This document shows, in pieces, positions 35,540 through 47,191 of a DNA stretch of 64,000 bases (positions are counted from its first letter, which is position 1; each line of letters opens with the position of its first letter). Both the position numbers and the translations under genes were made by a program. The notes under the pieces are model-generated. The model was not told the DNA's origin and ran no database searches. It saw only the letters and a list, made by a program, of their open reading frames with translations. Source of the DNA: Przewalskia tangutica (Eukaryota > Streptophyta > Magnoliopsida > Solanales > Solanaceae). The DNA lies in NCBI GenBank assembly GCA_029844215.1, contig CM056736.1:25171501-25235500 (forward strand), read 5' to 3'.

Positions 35540-36912
35540 CGAGAACATTATTTCCATTCCTGTTTTAGACACTGAGGGCTTTTCCTCAAGCATTTCTAAT
35601 GGCAATATGATTTTGGCTTTTGATGATGTTGTGTATGGAATTGTGCCCCTTGTGAATGGATTGTATACATTAAACTGCAGTCGTTAAATTTTCAATGTAC
35701 AAAACAAAAGAGCTAAAATAAGTAAAAGAAATTCTACCTACCTGTGGCATTGTAGACTTGGTCATATCAATCAAACAAGGAAAGAACGGTTGAGGAAATT
35801 AAATTACCTTGAACCATTTGACTTACAATCTTATGGTAACTGTGAATCTTGTTTGAAGGGTAAGATGACCATTAAACCTCTTTCTGGAAAGGGGATCCAT
35901 GCCAAGGAGGTGTTTGAGTTGGTACATACCGATGTATGTGGACCATTTTTTACCCAAGCTAGAGAAGGTTTCTCATACTTTATCACTTTTACAGACGACT
36001 TGACGAGGTATGGATATGTGTATCTTATGAGACACAAGTCTGAGGCCTTCGAAAAGTCTAAGGAGTATAAGTGTGAAGTGGAGAAACAACTCTCAAAGAG
36101 TATCAAGACTCTTCGATCTGATCGAGGAGGTGAATACTTAAGTAACGAATTTCTAGATTACTTAAAGCTACATGGAGTTCATTCATCATGGACACCTCCT
36201 GGAACACCACAGATGAATGGTGTTGCCGAGAGGAGAAAACCGAACCTTGCTTGACATGGTTCGATCCATGATGAGCTTTTCAGCTCTACCTACATACCTT
36301 TGGGGATACGCTATACAAACCTCGATATATGTTCTGAACAGTGTTCCTTCTAAATCAGTTGAAAATACGACATATGAGGTATGGTGTGGCAAGAAGCCAT
36401 TGCTTAGACACATGAGGCCCTGGGGGTGTCCTGCATATGTCAAGAAGTTGATCACTGATAAGTTGGAGTCAAAGAGTAAGAAGTGTTACTTGGTAGGGTA
36501 TCCAAAGGAAACTAAGGGATACTATTTCTATTTTCCTGGAGAACATAAGATAATTGTTTCCAGGAATACAATGTTTCTTGAAGATGAATATGTCTACAAG
36601 GAAGAGAGTTGCACAGAGATAGAACTTGAAGAAATTCAAGAACAAAGTAACATAGAGGTTGAATCCTTGCCGAGTGAACAAGGCAAATATTCAGTGGGAG
36701 CTTTTGGCGAAGATTGGGTACTTAGGGTACGGCCCTCGGCCAGTGGGAGTGCTACAAGGAATAATACAGAAATGCAAGATCATCCTGCACAGACATTGAG
36801 AGCGAGTGCATCAGTTGCACCTCCTCCCATTCAGGAAAGACATGAAAATGATATTCCTGAAAACTCTAATGTTGGTAGATCAACCAACACACAAGAACCT
36901 TCTCACAATTAG
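35540..36912 (+). pseudogene. Copia integrase
   Basis: A frameshifted stretch (35560-35790) ends the protease and gives the pre-integrase part (WHCRLGHI near 35750). The integrase follows: CESCLKGKMT zinc end, LVHTDVCGPF (first aspartate), LRSDRGGEY (second aspartate) and NGVAERR (glutamate), so all three catalytic residues are visible in 35790-36254. A +1 shift near 36237 moves to 36217-36912, which carries MVRSMMSFSALPTYLWGYA, RPWGCPAYVKK and KCYLVGYPKETKGYYFYFP. The TAG at 36910-36912 ends the frame before the reverse transcriptase. Confidence 0.9.
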
Positions 36913-36930
36913 AACATACCTAGAACTGAA

Positions 36931-38131
36931 ATGCAAGACACTCAACTATGTAAGTCTATTAGAACTCATCGTCCTCCGAAAAGACTAAATCTACTTGTGG
37001 AAACACAAAATGAGTTAGATATTCCTGATGATGATGAGCCTACAACCTACAACAAAGCAATGCTAGACATTAATTCGAAGAGATGGCAAGAAGCCATGAA
37101 ATCCGAGATGGAATCTATGTATATCAATCAAGTGTGGAACTTGGTTGATTTTCCAAATGGGGTTAAACCCATAGGATGCAAATGGGTCTTCAAGAAGAAG
37201 ATTGATGCATTTGGCAAGATTTAGACTTATAAGGCTAGACTAGTGGTTAAAGGTTTTAATCAACGTCCTGGTGAAACCTTTTCACCTGTTGCTAAGATTA
37301 AGTCTATTCGGATTTTGCTTGCGATAGCTGCACATTATGACTATGACATTTGGCAGATGGACGTCAAAATTGCATTCCTCAATGCTAATCTAATTGAGGA
37401 AATGTATATGAAACAATCTGAGGGTTTTTCATCCGAGTCCAAACCAAATGTTGTGTGCAAGCTACATAAGTCTATTTATGGACTTAAGCAAGCCTCTAGG
37501 AGTTGGAATATTTGCTTTGACAAGGCTATCGAATCTTTTGATTTCGTCAGAAGCAAAGAGGATCCTTGTGTTTATATCAAATGCAAGGATGAGAGTATTG
37601 TCTTCATTGTTATATATGTTGATGACATATTGATAATGGGAGACAATAAGGCTCTCATGCAGTCAGTTAATGAATGGTTGTCCAATACCTTCATGATGAA
37701 AGGATTTAGGTGAAGCCTGTTACATTATGGGAATTAGGATCTATAGAAATAGACCTAATAGATTGTTGGAGTTGTCACAGTCAATCTACATAGACAACGT
37801 ACTTAGACATTTTTCCATGGAGAATTCCAAGAAATGCGGTCTTCCAATGAGTCAAGGCATCAAGTTATCTAAAAAGGGTTGCCCTTCTAGTGTTGTAGAA
37901 CTTGAGCGCATGAAGAGGATCTCATATGCTTCGGATATAAGATCAATCATGTATGTCATGACCTGTACTAGGCCAGATGTGGCCTTTGTACTTAGTATGA
38001 CTTGCAAGTTTCAGCAGAATCCTAGTGAGGAACACTGGAAGGCAGTCAAAAGTATTCTTAAGTATCTCAGACGTACTAAAGATTACTTCTTAGTCTATGG
38101 TGGAAATAATAAGCTAGTTTCCACTGGGTAA
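36931..38131 (+). pseudogene. Copia reverse transcriptase
   Basis: 36931-37224 gives the N-terminal part (WQEAMKSEMESMYINQVWNLVD, GCKWVFKKK) and ends in a TAG at 37222-37224. 37243-37713 has MVKGFNQRPGETFSPV, QMDVKIAFLN (catalytic aspartate), KSIYGLKQASRSWN and FIVIYVDDILIMG with an intact YVDD. A frameshift near 37713 leads to 37727-38131 (IYIDNVLRHFSMENSKKC, SIMYVMTCTRPDVAF). It has one stop and one frameshift in an otherwise good polymerase domain, which suggests relatively recent decay. Confidence 0.92.
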
Positions 38132-38603
38132 CTGATGTTAGTTTCCAGACAGATGTTGATGATTTCAAATCTTAGTCTGGTTACACGTTCGTGTTCAATG
38201 GTGGAGCAGTGAGCTGGAAGGTTCCAAACAAGCTACAACTGCTGATTCGACAACTGAAGCAGAGTACATTGCTGGATCGGAAGCTGCTAAAGAAGCTGTC
38301 ACGATTTCTGAGTTCTTGAATGAGCTAGGGGTAGTTCCGAGTGCTAGTTGTCTAATAACCATTTATTGTGACAACACTGGTGCAATTGCGCAAGCAAAGG
38401 AACCAAGATCAACAAACAGAAACAAGCATGTACCAAGGAAGTATCACATTCTCAAAGATATGGTGGAGGCTGAAGATATTAGATTAGATTATGTTTCCAC
38501 ATACAATAATCTAGCAGACCCATTTACTAAAGCATTAAGCTTGGTTAAGCATAATGGTCATTTTAAGAACATGAGTATTAGATATGTTAGTGATTGGCTC
38601 TAG
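38132..38603 (+). pseudogene. Copia RNase H
   Basis: The first part (38150-38315) is out of frame; it shows the TEAEYIAGSEAAKEAV motif on the plus strand. 38316-38603 continues with TIYCDNTGAIAQAKEP, HILKDMVEAEDIRLDYV and LADPFTKALS, the usual RNase H end of copia. It stops at TAG 38601-38603, right before the PPT. The joined domain is frameshifted and non-functional. Confidence 0.88.
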
Positions 38604-38617
38604 GCCAAGTGGGAGAT
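38604..38617 (+). other. Copia polypurine tract
   Basis: GCCAAGTGGGAGAT-type purine-rich sequence immediately precedes the 3' LTR start TGAAAG and directly follows the pol stop codon. Confidence 0.8.
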
Positions 38618-39982
38618 TGAAAGTATATTTATGTTCTAGAGACAATCAATATTAGGACAAATGTACTTTATACACATTCATATTTATATATTAATGATGA
38701 TTAATATTATGGCATTTGCATTTGTTGAATTATTAGTTGATTGTTTATAATATTTTATAAATGTATCCTTAAGATATTACGTGGTTATTAATGATGTGAG
38801 AATTAATATTATAATGTAACTCTTAAAATTGCCTTGACTAATGATCATCGAAAATGGGATATCGATGATATGCGATACGTCGATATGTGGTCTGCATCAT
38901 ATCCTTAGGGGATGTAGTATGTCTCACTTGCTACGAGTTATGGCGACTCGTGATGGACACATGGATACTTGTTGAAGTATTGATATACCCTGTTGATATT
39001 TGGTTTGTTTTACATATCTAAAGTAGGATCAACGTGTGGGAGATAGAAGTCCTTAGACTTGAGGTCGATACGCACTTTGTTTGCAGAGTAATGTACTTTG
39101 ATCTTGTCCTAAGCTCAAATGCCTTATAGGTTGAGACGCGGTTTGTTTTGGGTACATTGCGAAGTGGATTAAAGGTGGTAGTTGAACCAAGATTAGGATT
39201 CATTCTTCGAATGTATCTTCGAGAGAACACTCGGATTCTCATATGGTATTAGGTTGACTAAGTCGTTGGCCAACACAATGGACATGTCTTTGATATGGTC
39301 CTGTTGTCAACTAATATAGATGAGAAATAATGATCAAGCCATTTGGATAGACACTTGACAAATCCTAAGCTTGATTGAGTGTGTCGTGAATGAAAGGATT
39401 TTATCTTCCCACAAAGAGGTTCAGTTCACATGTTTCGTGTAACTATACTTCACATATTGAGTTCGTCTTCCGACGCAGTCTAGGAGTTTCGTGTACACCC
39501 TAATGTTATTAGTGTCGATATGTGAAGGCATGAAAGGTAACACTAAGTCAAGTGTTCTGTCGATTCAAGGATGTAATTAGAAGGAGATTATATATATGTT
39601 CGATTTATAATCGAGACATTAAAAGAAAATAGAAAATAAGGCAGAAAATAGAACAAGGCCGCAGCGCCATGGGCTCAGGGCCGCGACGCCACTTACTCAG
39701 CGCCGTGGCGCTAAGTGTCCAGCGGGTCCGAGATGGCGCAGTCTGTTGAGGTTTTCTGGGCTGACCCATTTGGAGAACCCTAGCTGTGCTCTTCAGCTAT
39801 AAATAAGAGGGTTCCCCTCACATATTTTCTACACCAAATCAAGAGAATAATCTCTCCTGGAACTCTGCTGGAATTCCTAGCATTTCAAGAGTTAGAAATT
39901 ATATCGGAGTTTTTAAAACTTGCAATCGAGGAACATTTGCGTGCACACCCTCGACGTACACAAAAGCTTAAAGACTCCAGAT
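38618..39982 (+). repeat. Copia 3' LTR, end missing
   Basis: Colinear with the 5' LTR from TGAAAGTATATTT to AGACTCCAGAT (39982), with TATAAATA at 39798-39805 and a GC module at 39658-39713. The last part of the LTR (present at 32405-32578) is absent, and the sequence switches to host-like DNA. The ORF 39018-39242 is a shadow. Confidence 0.9.
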
Positions 39983-39983
39983 A

Positions 39984-40127
39984 GCACACAACCTATCTAA
40001 CTATGGGAGTACACTGGGCTCACATGGATCAACTACCGATGAAGACAGTTTTAGAAATGAACCACCTGTATTTGGTCACATTACTTTCCGCAATGACTGC
40101 ATTGAAAAGATCAGTCCACGTCTTTAA
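39984..40127 (+). pseudogene. Exon-like open stretch joined to the truncated LTR
   Basis: From the base after the LTR homology, one frame stays open for 47 codons and ends at TAA 40125-40127. It has a protein-like composition (includes TTDEDSFRNEPPVFGHITF and ends NDCIEKISPRL). An AG precedes it (39983-39984), as in a splice acceptor. I do not recognise the family. It could be the last exon of a host gene whose upstream part was removed or separated when the copia element inserted and its LTR end was deleted. It has no start codon of its own, and chance openness cannot be excluded. Confidence 0.3.
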
Positions 40128-40537
40128 TAACTTTTAATTTTATGCCTTTAATTCAATGCTTTCCTTCAGCGAAAAAAAATGGTTGTGGGCAAATGCCACA
40201 TAAAATTGTATGCCACCAATTATATATATCTTTACAAGCACAAGTCACATAAGTCAAATGAAGACACTTTGAGTTGAACATATTCATAACTTAGGACAAT
40301 AGTGAAATGCGTCCTCTCTCTACAACTACAGATAACTAATACATAAAAAGTGACATTAATAACCTAGAAAATACGACATATTTTCTATATATTATAATAT
40401 GCAATTAGATTATTTTGATAGTGTAAGAATTCATAACATTACACTATCAGTATATACAATTTAGATATTCAACTTAAGGAAGCAAATAATACTAACAGAA
40501 TTATGGTTGATCTTCTCTTGTATGGGCTAGGAGTTGC
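40128..40537. other. No further gene seen
   Basis: AT-rich host-like DNA between the exon-like stretch and the SAUR gene. It would hold the SAUR 3' untranslated region on the minus strand. No repeat boundary is recognised. Confidence 0.5.
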
Positions 40538-40771
40538 CTAAATTATGTTAAGAAGCTGGCGAAAGGTGGATTCATCACAAGGAAGAAGAATTCTATTTGT
40601 GTTATGATAACCATACTCTTCTGCAGCCTTATCAAGGAGCTTTTGGAACAATGGATTCTTCAAGTAAGATGTTGGAACAACAAACCTTGTCATTTCACTT
40701 CCCACATACACCACAAAGTGGCCTTTCGGAGCTCTTCTTTTAGCTTCAACTAATTCTACTTTCTTTTGCAT
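40538..40771 (-). CDS. SAUR-family auxin-responsive protein
   Basis: An intact 77-residue single-exon protein of the SAUR (small auxin-up RNA) family. The core motifs are in order: APKGHFVVYVG (~residues 13-23), RFVVPTSYLKNPLFQKLLDKAAEEYGY (~28-54; written here only as landmark parts RFVVPTSYL and LLDKAAEEYGY) and ILLPCDESTFRQLL (~61-74). SAUR proteins are short, usually intronless, and known to promote cell expansion by inhibiting PP2C.D phosphatases and so activating plasma-membrane H+-ATPase. The ATG at 40769-40771 is chosen because the ORF's upstream extension (to 40924) is hydrophobic, unlike SAURs, and overlaps the TATA box; a purine is at -3. SAURs often occur in clusters, but only one is present here, and it lies between copia LTRs. 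No clear TGTCTC auxin element was seen. Confidence 0.93.
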   Translation of the reverse strand: MQKKVELVEAKRRAPKGHFVVYVGSEMTRFVVPTSYLKNPLFQKLLDKAAEEYGYHNTNRILLPCDESTFRQLLNII

Positions 40772-40862
40772 TCCCAAAAAGAAAAAAAAGAGTTGTTGAA
40801 AAGTCAAGAAGATTAAATTGATAAATAAGTCAAGGATTGAAGAATAAAGAGATAGTAAGATG

Positions 40863-40870
40863 TATATATA
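40863..40870 (-). promoter_or_regulatory. TATA box of the SAUR gene
   Basis: TATATATA on the minus strand lies about 92-99 bases upstream of the SAUR ATG, a normal distance for a plant core promoter with a short 5' UTR. Confidence 0.65.
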
Positions 40871-41398
40871 GAAAGTTGAGTAAGTGTGCCCATATTGTGG
40901 TACTAGCAGATAAGGTAAGTACATAGAAGTAAAAGAATGAAGCCAAAACGTGAACTTATCTAGTGCTAGTGTCCATGCAAAGTGGTTGTAAGGAGAAAGG
41001 GAAAGAATAGAGTGGGGGAAGTCTAAGTTTGATAGGGCTTAGTGGTGATGGAAGAAAAACTTTTGCCATACCATTCTACAAAATTCAAATCCATCCACAG
41101 TATATATAAATACATGGAGAGAGAAAACGACCATTTTCATGTTTTTTGGATAGACAGTGATTTTTTAAATTTTTTGACTTTCAGGTTAGATGACCTACAC
41201 ATAACATGCTGCAACTTCTTGTATCATGCATGCCTAATATGATAATCTGAAAAATAGATTAATAACCTTATTATAATCGGTTATGTTGTAATGATAGTAT
41301 AACTTTTTTTTGATTTCTCGTCTAGTATCCAGTACTCGTATTTGGGACCAGATTAAATTTGGATTCACGCCGGAAAGTCTCACATTGGGGTAAAACAC
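40871..41398. promoter_or_regulatory. SAUR upstream region, no other gene
   Basis: It contains the presumed SAUR promoter. It ends at the AACAC target duplication (41394-41398) of the copia solo LTR, so the native upstream sequence continues beyond the LTR at 47399. Confidence 0.5.
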
Positions 41399-41697
41399 TG
41401 AAGGATTTTTGTCGAATTCGTACACGCAACGGGATTTGAAAATTTATGTTTCAAACTCGACAAACGGTCAAACTGATGGATGATTATATAATGATAAACA
41501 CATATAAACGGTAATGCATCGATAGAACACTTACAGTTTGCAAAATCTGAAATCTTCTAGTTTATAAGCCGAGGGTGAGCACGCAACTGTTCCTCGATTT
41601 GCAAGTTAAAACTCCAATATAATTACTCCTTCGAAAAGCTAGGAAATCCGGTAGAGTTTCAGCAGAGAATAATTCTAGTGAATTAGGTGTATTAAAA

Positions 41698-42933
41698 TGT
41701 TAGGCGTATTTTATATACGTTTTTTGAGTCATTTTCATTTAGTATTTTCCCATTTTCGTATAAATAAGTATTGTGTAGAGTCGTTTTTCTTTCCTTTGAG
41801 TCACGACGGTTCTAAATGGCAAAATGGTGAAAAGGAGAGAAAAGTGGGCATAAAAGGAAGGTCCCGAGGCAGCAAAAGGTTGAAAATTGGAGATTCGGAC
41901 GAAGGCAAAGCGGCGCCGCGATTACTAGCGGCGAGTGGTGCGGAAGATCAGAGAACCCGCAGGACTTTCGGAACCGCGGTGTCATTCTGCAGAACCGCGG
42001 TGCCTATGCGGGAAATTCAGAATCTGAAGTAAATTTGACCAAGGGAAGAAGGGTCCATAGAGCACGAAATTTGCAACATACTTAAGCCCTAGGGATTAGT
42101 GTAGTGAGGGGGTTGGACATTCTATCACACAATTGAAGACAACTTGACGACTACAATTGGAGACCTAGTTCTAAGTAATTTTTCTTTCTTAGTTTTCAAT
42201 TCATTTTATGTTTGGATTTGTATTAGTTCTTAGCATGTCTATGGCTGGGAGTTAAACACTTTATTACGGCTTTCCTTTTGAATAGCTTGAAACTATATTT
42301 CATGACTTCATGCATTAGTTTACTTCTTCACTTGATTAAGATTATTCAATAATTAGTATGAATGTTTGATAGTTAATTGATCACTAATTATCATAACCTA
42401 TATGATTTCGAATCAAGAACCGAGAGGAGAGATTTGGATATGTTGTAATTGAATAGACATGGGTTAAAATCGCAGACGAAAGTACCTCGATACTTGTGTA
42501 GCATTATAGGTTACTGTTCTTAATCCTCCTATGTGGTAAATCCTATCATAGAAATATAGAAAGGTTCTGCAATGGGGTTGAGCTATTATATATCATAACT
42601 GGAATATAAGACAATCTAGTTAACCGCTTTCTTAACGTAGAAGAAGAAGTCATTCTAGTTGCATTAAGAATTGAATAGAGTGGATAGTCGAGGATTTTGG
42701 AAGCCCTAATTCCTTCATAACTGATTAAACCTCAATAATTTAGATTACTTCTCGCAATTATTCTAGTAGTTAGATAAAAATTCAAATCAAATATCGTTTG
42801 CCAAATAGATAATCTAGAATAGATGTTCGGTAATTAGAAATCAGTCTCTGTGGACGATAAACTCGGTCTTACAGACTATATTACTTGTGAACGATACGTA
42901 CACTTGCGTGAGCAATTGGACACGGTCCTAACA
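41698..42933 (+). mobile_element. Ty3/gypsy solo LTR (Athila-like)
   Basis: It starts TGTTAGGCG and ends GGTCCTAACA. It is flanked by TAAAA at 41693-41697 and 42934-42938. 1236 bp, no internal coding. The end region (CTGTGGACGATAAACTCGG...CACTTGCGTG) resembles Athila-type LTRs, which is an inference on lineage. GC-rich motifs (CGGCGCCGCG at 41910, AACCGCGGTG at 41970 and 41994) lie in its middle. The ORF 41697-42032 is a shadow. Confidence 0.88.
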
Positions 42934-43948
42934 TAAAATAATGATGGAACCCTCTATTTATAGCTGTAAAAGCAGTTAGGGTTTCCCACGTGGGCCAGGC
43001 TCAGAAACCGAAGCAGAGTGGGTCGTCTGGACACGTGGCGTCGTGGCGTTGTCCCACGCGCCGCGACCCTGGTCCAATTTTGCTTCGTTTCTATTTTAAT
43101 TAAATCTGAAATACTATCTCATTTTAATTAAATAATCATTATTTATTCTAATATCTCGATTATAAACTGAACATTTATATTCTCTCTTATTACATCCTTG
43201 AATCGACAGAACAATTGACTTAGTGTTACCTTACATGCCTTCACATATCGACACTAATAACATTAGGGTCTACACGGAACTCCTAGACGGCGCCGAAAGA
43301 CGAACTCAATATGTGAAGTATAGTTACATGAAACCTGTTAACTGAACCTCTATGTGGGAAGATAAAATCTTTTCATCCACGACACACTCGATCAAGCTTA
43401 GGATCTGCCAAGTGTCTATCCCAATGACTTGATCATCATATCTCATCTATATTAGCTGACAACAAGACCATATCATATATAAGTCTACTACATTGGCCAA
43501 TGACTTAGTCAGCCTAATACCACATGAGAATCTGAGTGTTCTCTCGAAGATACATTCGAGAATGAATCCTAATCTTGGCTCAACAACCACCTTTAATCTA
43601 CGTCGCAATATACCCAATACAAGTCGTGTCTCAACCTATAAGGCATTTGAGCTTAGGACAGATCAAAGTACATTACTCTATAAACAAGTCGCGTATCGAC
43701 CTCAAGTCTAAGGACTTCTATCTCCCACACACTGATGACACTTTAGACATATATAACAAACAGTACATCAACAGTGTATACCAATACTTCCAAAAGTATC
43801 CATGTGTCCATCATAAGTTGTCATAACTCGTAGCTGGTGAGACATACTACATCCCCTAAGGATATGATGCAGACCACATGTCGACGTATCACATATCATC
43901 GATATTCCATTTTCGATGATCATTAGTCAAGTCAATTTTAAGAGTTAC

Positions 43949-46900
43949 TGTTACACCCCGTAATTCCAGGTCATGTATTGAGAACGTACGAAAGGAAATA
44001 AGAATTGAAATCGGAAAGATAAGTTGACAGAATATGTTTTTGGACAGTTTTTCAGTCAACTTTGGAGCAGTATATCTCCTTGTATATTGAGAGTTTTTAG
44101 GTGTTTCAAAGGCCTAGTATTAAGTTCATTGAGTCTAGTTTCCAATGCAACAAGCCTCTCTTCGATTGGACATCGGAGTAGAACGTTATGGACGTTACAA
44201 AATCAGCTAGCAGAAGAGAAGGAAAAATGTTTGATCAGCGCCACACGGCGCCGCAGCGCCGGCTGCGGCGCAGCGTAAGTCTGAACCTCTCACGAGTTGC
44301 AGCGCGGCTGGCTGCGAACGCGCCAAGGCGGTATTTTCCGCGAAAAATGGGGAAAAATCAGAAGATATTTTGTAAAAGGCACATGGAAGGGCGACAAGTG
44401 TCCCTCCCATCATGTAGACCAAGAAAGGTCTTATTTATTGACCAAGTCTTGCAATACTTGGTCATTTGCAAAGATCCATCCTAAAGGAATTCCTCTTCTC
44501 TTCTCCCTAAAATTTCAAGAACCCTACGCCTAGTGAAATTATTGGTGAGGCGGCAAGAAGAATATATGTTGACAGGCTTGTAGAGGGTTCGTGTGGATGA
44601 TTTTTGACAAGGAAAGGAGTTGCGGAAAAGAGCTTAAGCGGGCGAGATCCTTGGAATATTTTGGGCTTATTGAGGTAATGATCCTTGTCCTCCTATGAAA
44701 TTGAAGATTTCATGTTGTAGTAGTTTGATAAATGAACTTATGATAAGGAATGAAGTTTAATAAGTGTTAAGATACATTGGAAGGCTAAAAGTCGAGAAAT
44801 GGCATGTTAGCCATTGAAGATGTTAATCAATTTTGTTGATAGTTATAATCGTCACGTGGTATACAAGAAAGGGAATTTAGTTGTTAAAATTGTTTACAAC
44901 TATATAACATGTTAGACTTAACAAATTGGATTGAGAAGGAATTGGAAAAGATATTATGTTGTTGCACCTATTTAGCCGAGAATGACATTGTCTATTGAGC
45001 TACTTGGTATAAATTGTGGGGCAGAATTTTACACATCCTGTCAAGGCGTGTAATACCCTTTGGTTAACTGAATTGTTGAGCCTTAAATGTGGCGTTTGGT
45101 TATTGATTTCAGACCTTGAAAAAGGTGGAAAAGTATGTAGAAACAAAGGAAGTGTTGTCCGATTTTCCGTAGAATTTAGTGACTTTGCACTTAGAATATT
45201 CTACGTTTGAAGCTAGAAGTTAATAGACGTATTATGGTCATTACAGGTTGACATACTACGTACGGCATATTGGACTTAGCAAGTAGATTGAACCGAAGAG
45301 GTATGTGGAACTTTCCTATATCTTGATCATGAGTAGTTGTAAATGTATAGTACGGTAGACGTACGAGATTTAAATGAAGTTAGTTTCATTTGATATCCTT
45401 GACTTGTTTTAAGGATGTCCAAGTTGGTTGAGTTAGAGAATTAACTCACTTGTTTTTAAAGGATAGAAATGCCTTGGTTTCAAAAGCATAAAGTTGGTTA
45501 ATAATTTTATGGAAAGTAAAAGGAATGATTTATTCTAATAAGGTAAACAAAGATTTCTTGACTTGAAAATGTATAGAATACTTGATTTGGAAAGTATTGA
45601 TTCCTTGAGCTATTCTAAGGTTAAGAAACTCGATTTCTAAAGTTAAGAGACTTGAAGTATTGTAAAAATATATGATACTTGATTTTGAAAGTATAAGTCT
45701 CTTGGTGATAAAAAATGAATGGAAGTGTCTAAAGCATAAAGTTAGTATAACGGCTTTATGGGAAGTTGGTTATAATAACTTTATGGAAGGTTAAAAGAAT
45801 GGTTTACTCTAGTGAAGTAAATAAAGAAAAATGACTTGAAAGGAAGAATATCAAATTGATTTGAAGGTATCAATTGCTTAAAGTTTTTAAGTAAAAAGTC
45901 ACTTGATTTAGAAGTCTTTAAATGTAGTTCTAAAAGGTATTGTGACTTGTTTTGAAAAGTAGATATGACTTGATACTACGGTTATTAGTATCTTGGAAGT
46001 TTTATATGAAAAAGAGTCATTTTAAAAGAATAGAAGTACGTAGTACTTTGGGTTAAATTCCCGGATTTCATAATGACATGGTAGTGCCTTAAGTAAACTA
46101 AAATGAGAGTGTATATGATCAAAGGTAATAAGAAGTTAGGGGATTTCTTAACTTGCTTATGATAATTATGATAAGCCGGTAGTGCTTATGTTATGTATGA
46201 TAAGCTGATAGTGCTTATGTTATGTATGATAAGCCGGTAGTGCTTATGTCATGTATGATAAGCTGGTAGTGCTTATGTTATGTATGATAGTCGGTTGTGC
46301 TAGTGATATATTATTCATTACGGGGTCATTCCCCGGGGTTGTGACATTTGCATATTCCGTGGATTTGCTACCCATGATGCGAGGAATACCTCATGCGAGT
46401 CCGTAGGGCTCATGCGGGTGAAATAGTCCTATGCGGGGCGGACCAGTCCTATGCGAGGAGATTACCTCATGCGGGTCCATACGACTATCTGCGGCGGATC
46501 TGATCATGCGAGGAAATTACCTCATGCGGGTCCATACGGCCTATGCGGGTGAAATAGTCCCAGGAGTAGGATTGCGGAATGATGCTACGGGCGGATGGCC
46601 CTAGGTTAATCATGAGCTTCCTGTTTTAAAACCGGCAAAAAGTTATCTTTGTTTACTCTCATTGTTAGTAAGGCACAGTGTACTGTTATTTGAGTTATCA
46701 TACATGTCTCCAGCTTTATTTTAGACTTATGATTTCATTCTGATGCTGATTTCACATACTTGGTACATGTTATCGACCTCGCCGGGGCTGCGTTCATGCC
46801 AGTAGAGTATCTGAGTTGATGATCCTCACTCTTGGATCACTGCTCATTGTTGAAACTTCATTACTCGGAGGCTTATCCTTGATGCAGATCACGATATTGC

Positions 46901-47191
46901 TGTTGTTGTACATTCGGGGTATGGCGGGGCCTGTCGTCACGCTTGTTATTCTTAAGTGCGTAGTCGTATGTCTTGTGGATTGGGTTGTACAGAAGAAAAA
47001 AAAAAGATGTAACTGATGTTTTTTTGGGTTATGTATATTTTACGGAAGGTGGCCTTACCGGCTAGCCTGTTGATATTTAATGTCTAAGTATTTTTATGAG
47101 TTGTGTATGTTCCGCTGCTATTCTCTGATGTATACCTGAAAGGGGTGTCCATGTAGGACACCAGTCGCGGGCCCGGGGTCGGGTCGTGACA
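43949..47191 (+). mobile_element. Ty3/gypsy solo LTR (Tekay-like)
   Basis: It starts TGTTACACCCCG and ends GTCGGGTCGTGACA. It is flanked by GTTAC at 43944-43948 and 47192-47196. 3243 bp, a diverged relative of the LTR of the gypsy element at 21721-32295 in the opposite orientation. It shares the GC module (44240-44330), the TATA tract (CTTATTTATTGACC near 44430) and the tandem arrays (46165-46310, 46380-46570). No internal coding remains. Confidence 0.93.
46170..46310. repeat. 29-bp tandem repeat in the gypsy solo LTR
   Basis: Four to five copies of a 29-bp unit built on TATGATAAGCCGGTAGTGC and TTATGTTATG. The related LTRs at 22580-22630 and 30415-30465 hold only about one and a half copies on the other strand, so the array expanded in this copy. 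Confidence 0.85.

Larger units (their letters stand above)
20509..39982 (+). mobile_element. Ty1/copia retrotransposon with nested gypsy element
   Basis: The plus-strand order is 5' LTR (20509-21720 and 32301-32578, split by a gypsy element), PBS, long leader, gag, protease, integrase, reverse transcriptase, RNase H, polypurine tract and 3' LTR (38618-39982, end missing). Without the gypsy insert it is about 8.9 kb. The first 110 bp of the two LTRs differ at about five sites. Pol holds several stops and frameshifts. The 3' LTR lacks about its last 190 bp, and no TSD can be shown. Confidence 0.92.

Noticed and set aside
40772..40924. N-terminal extension of the SAUR ORF
   Set aside because: The extension is hydrophobic and phenylalanine-rich, unlike SAUR proteins, and covers the TATA box and 5' UTR.
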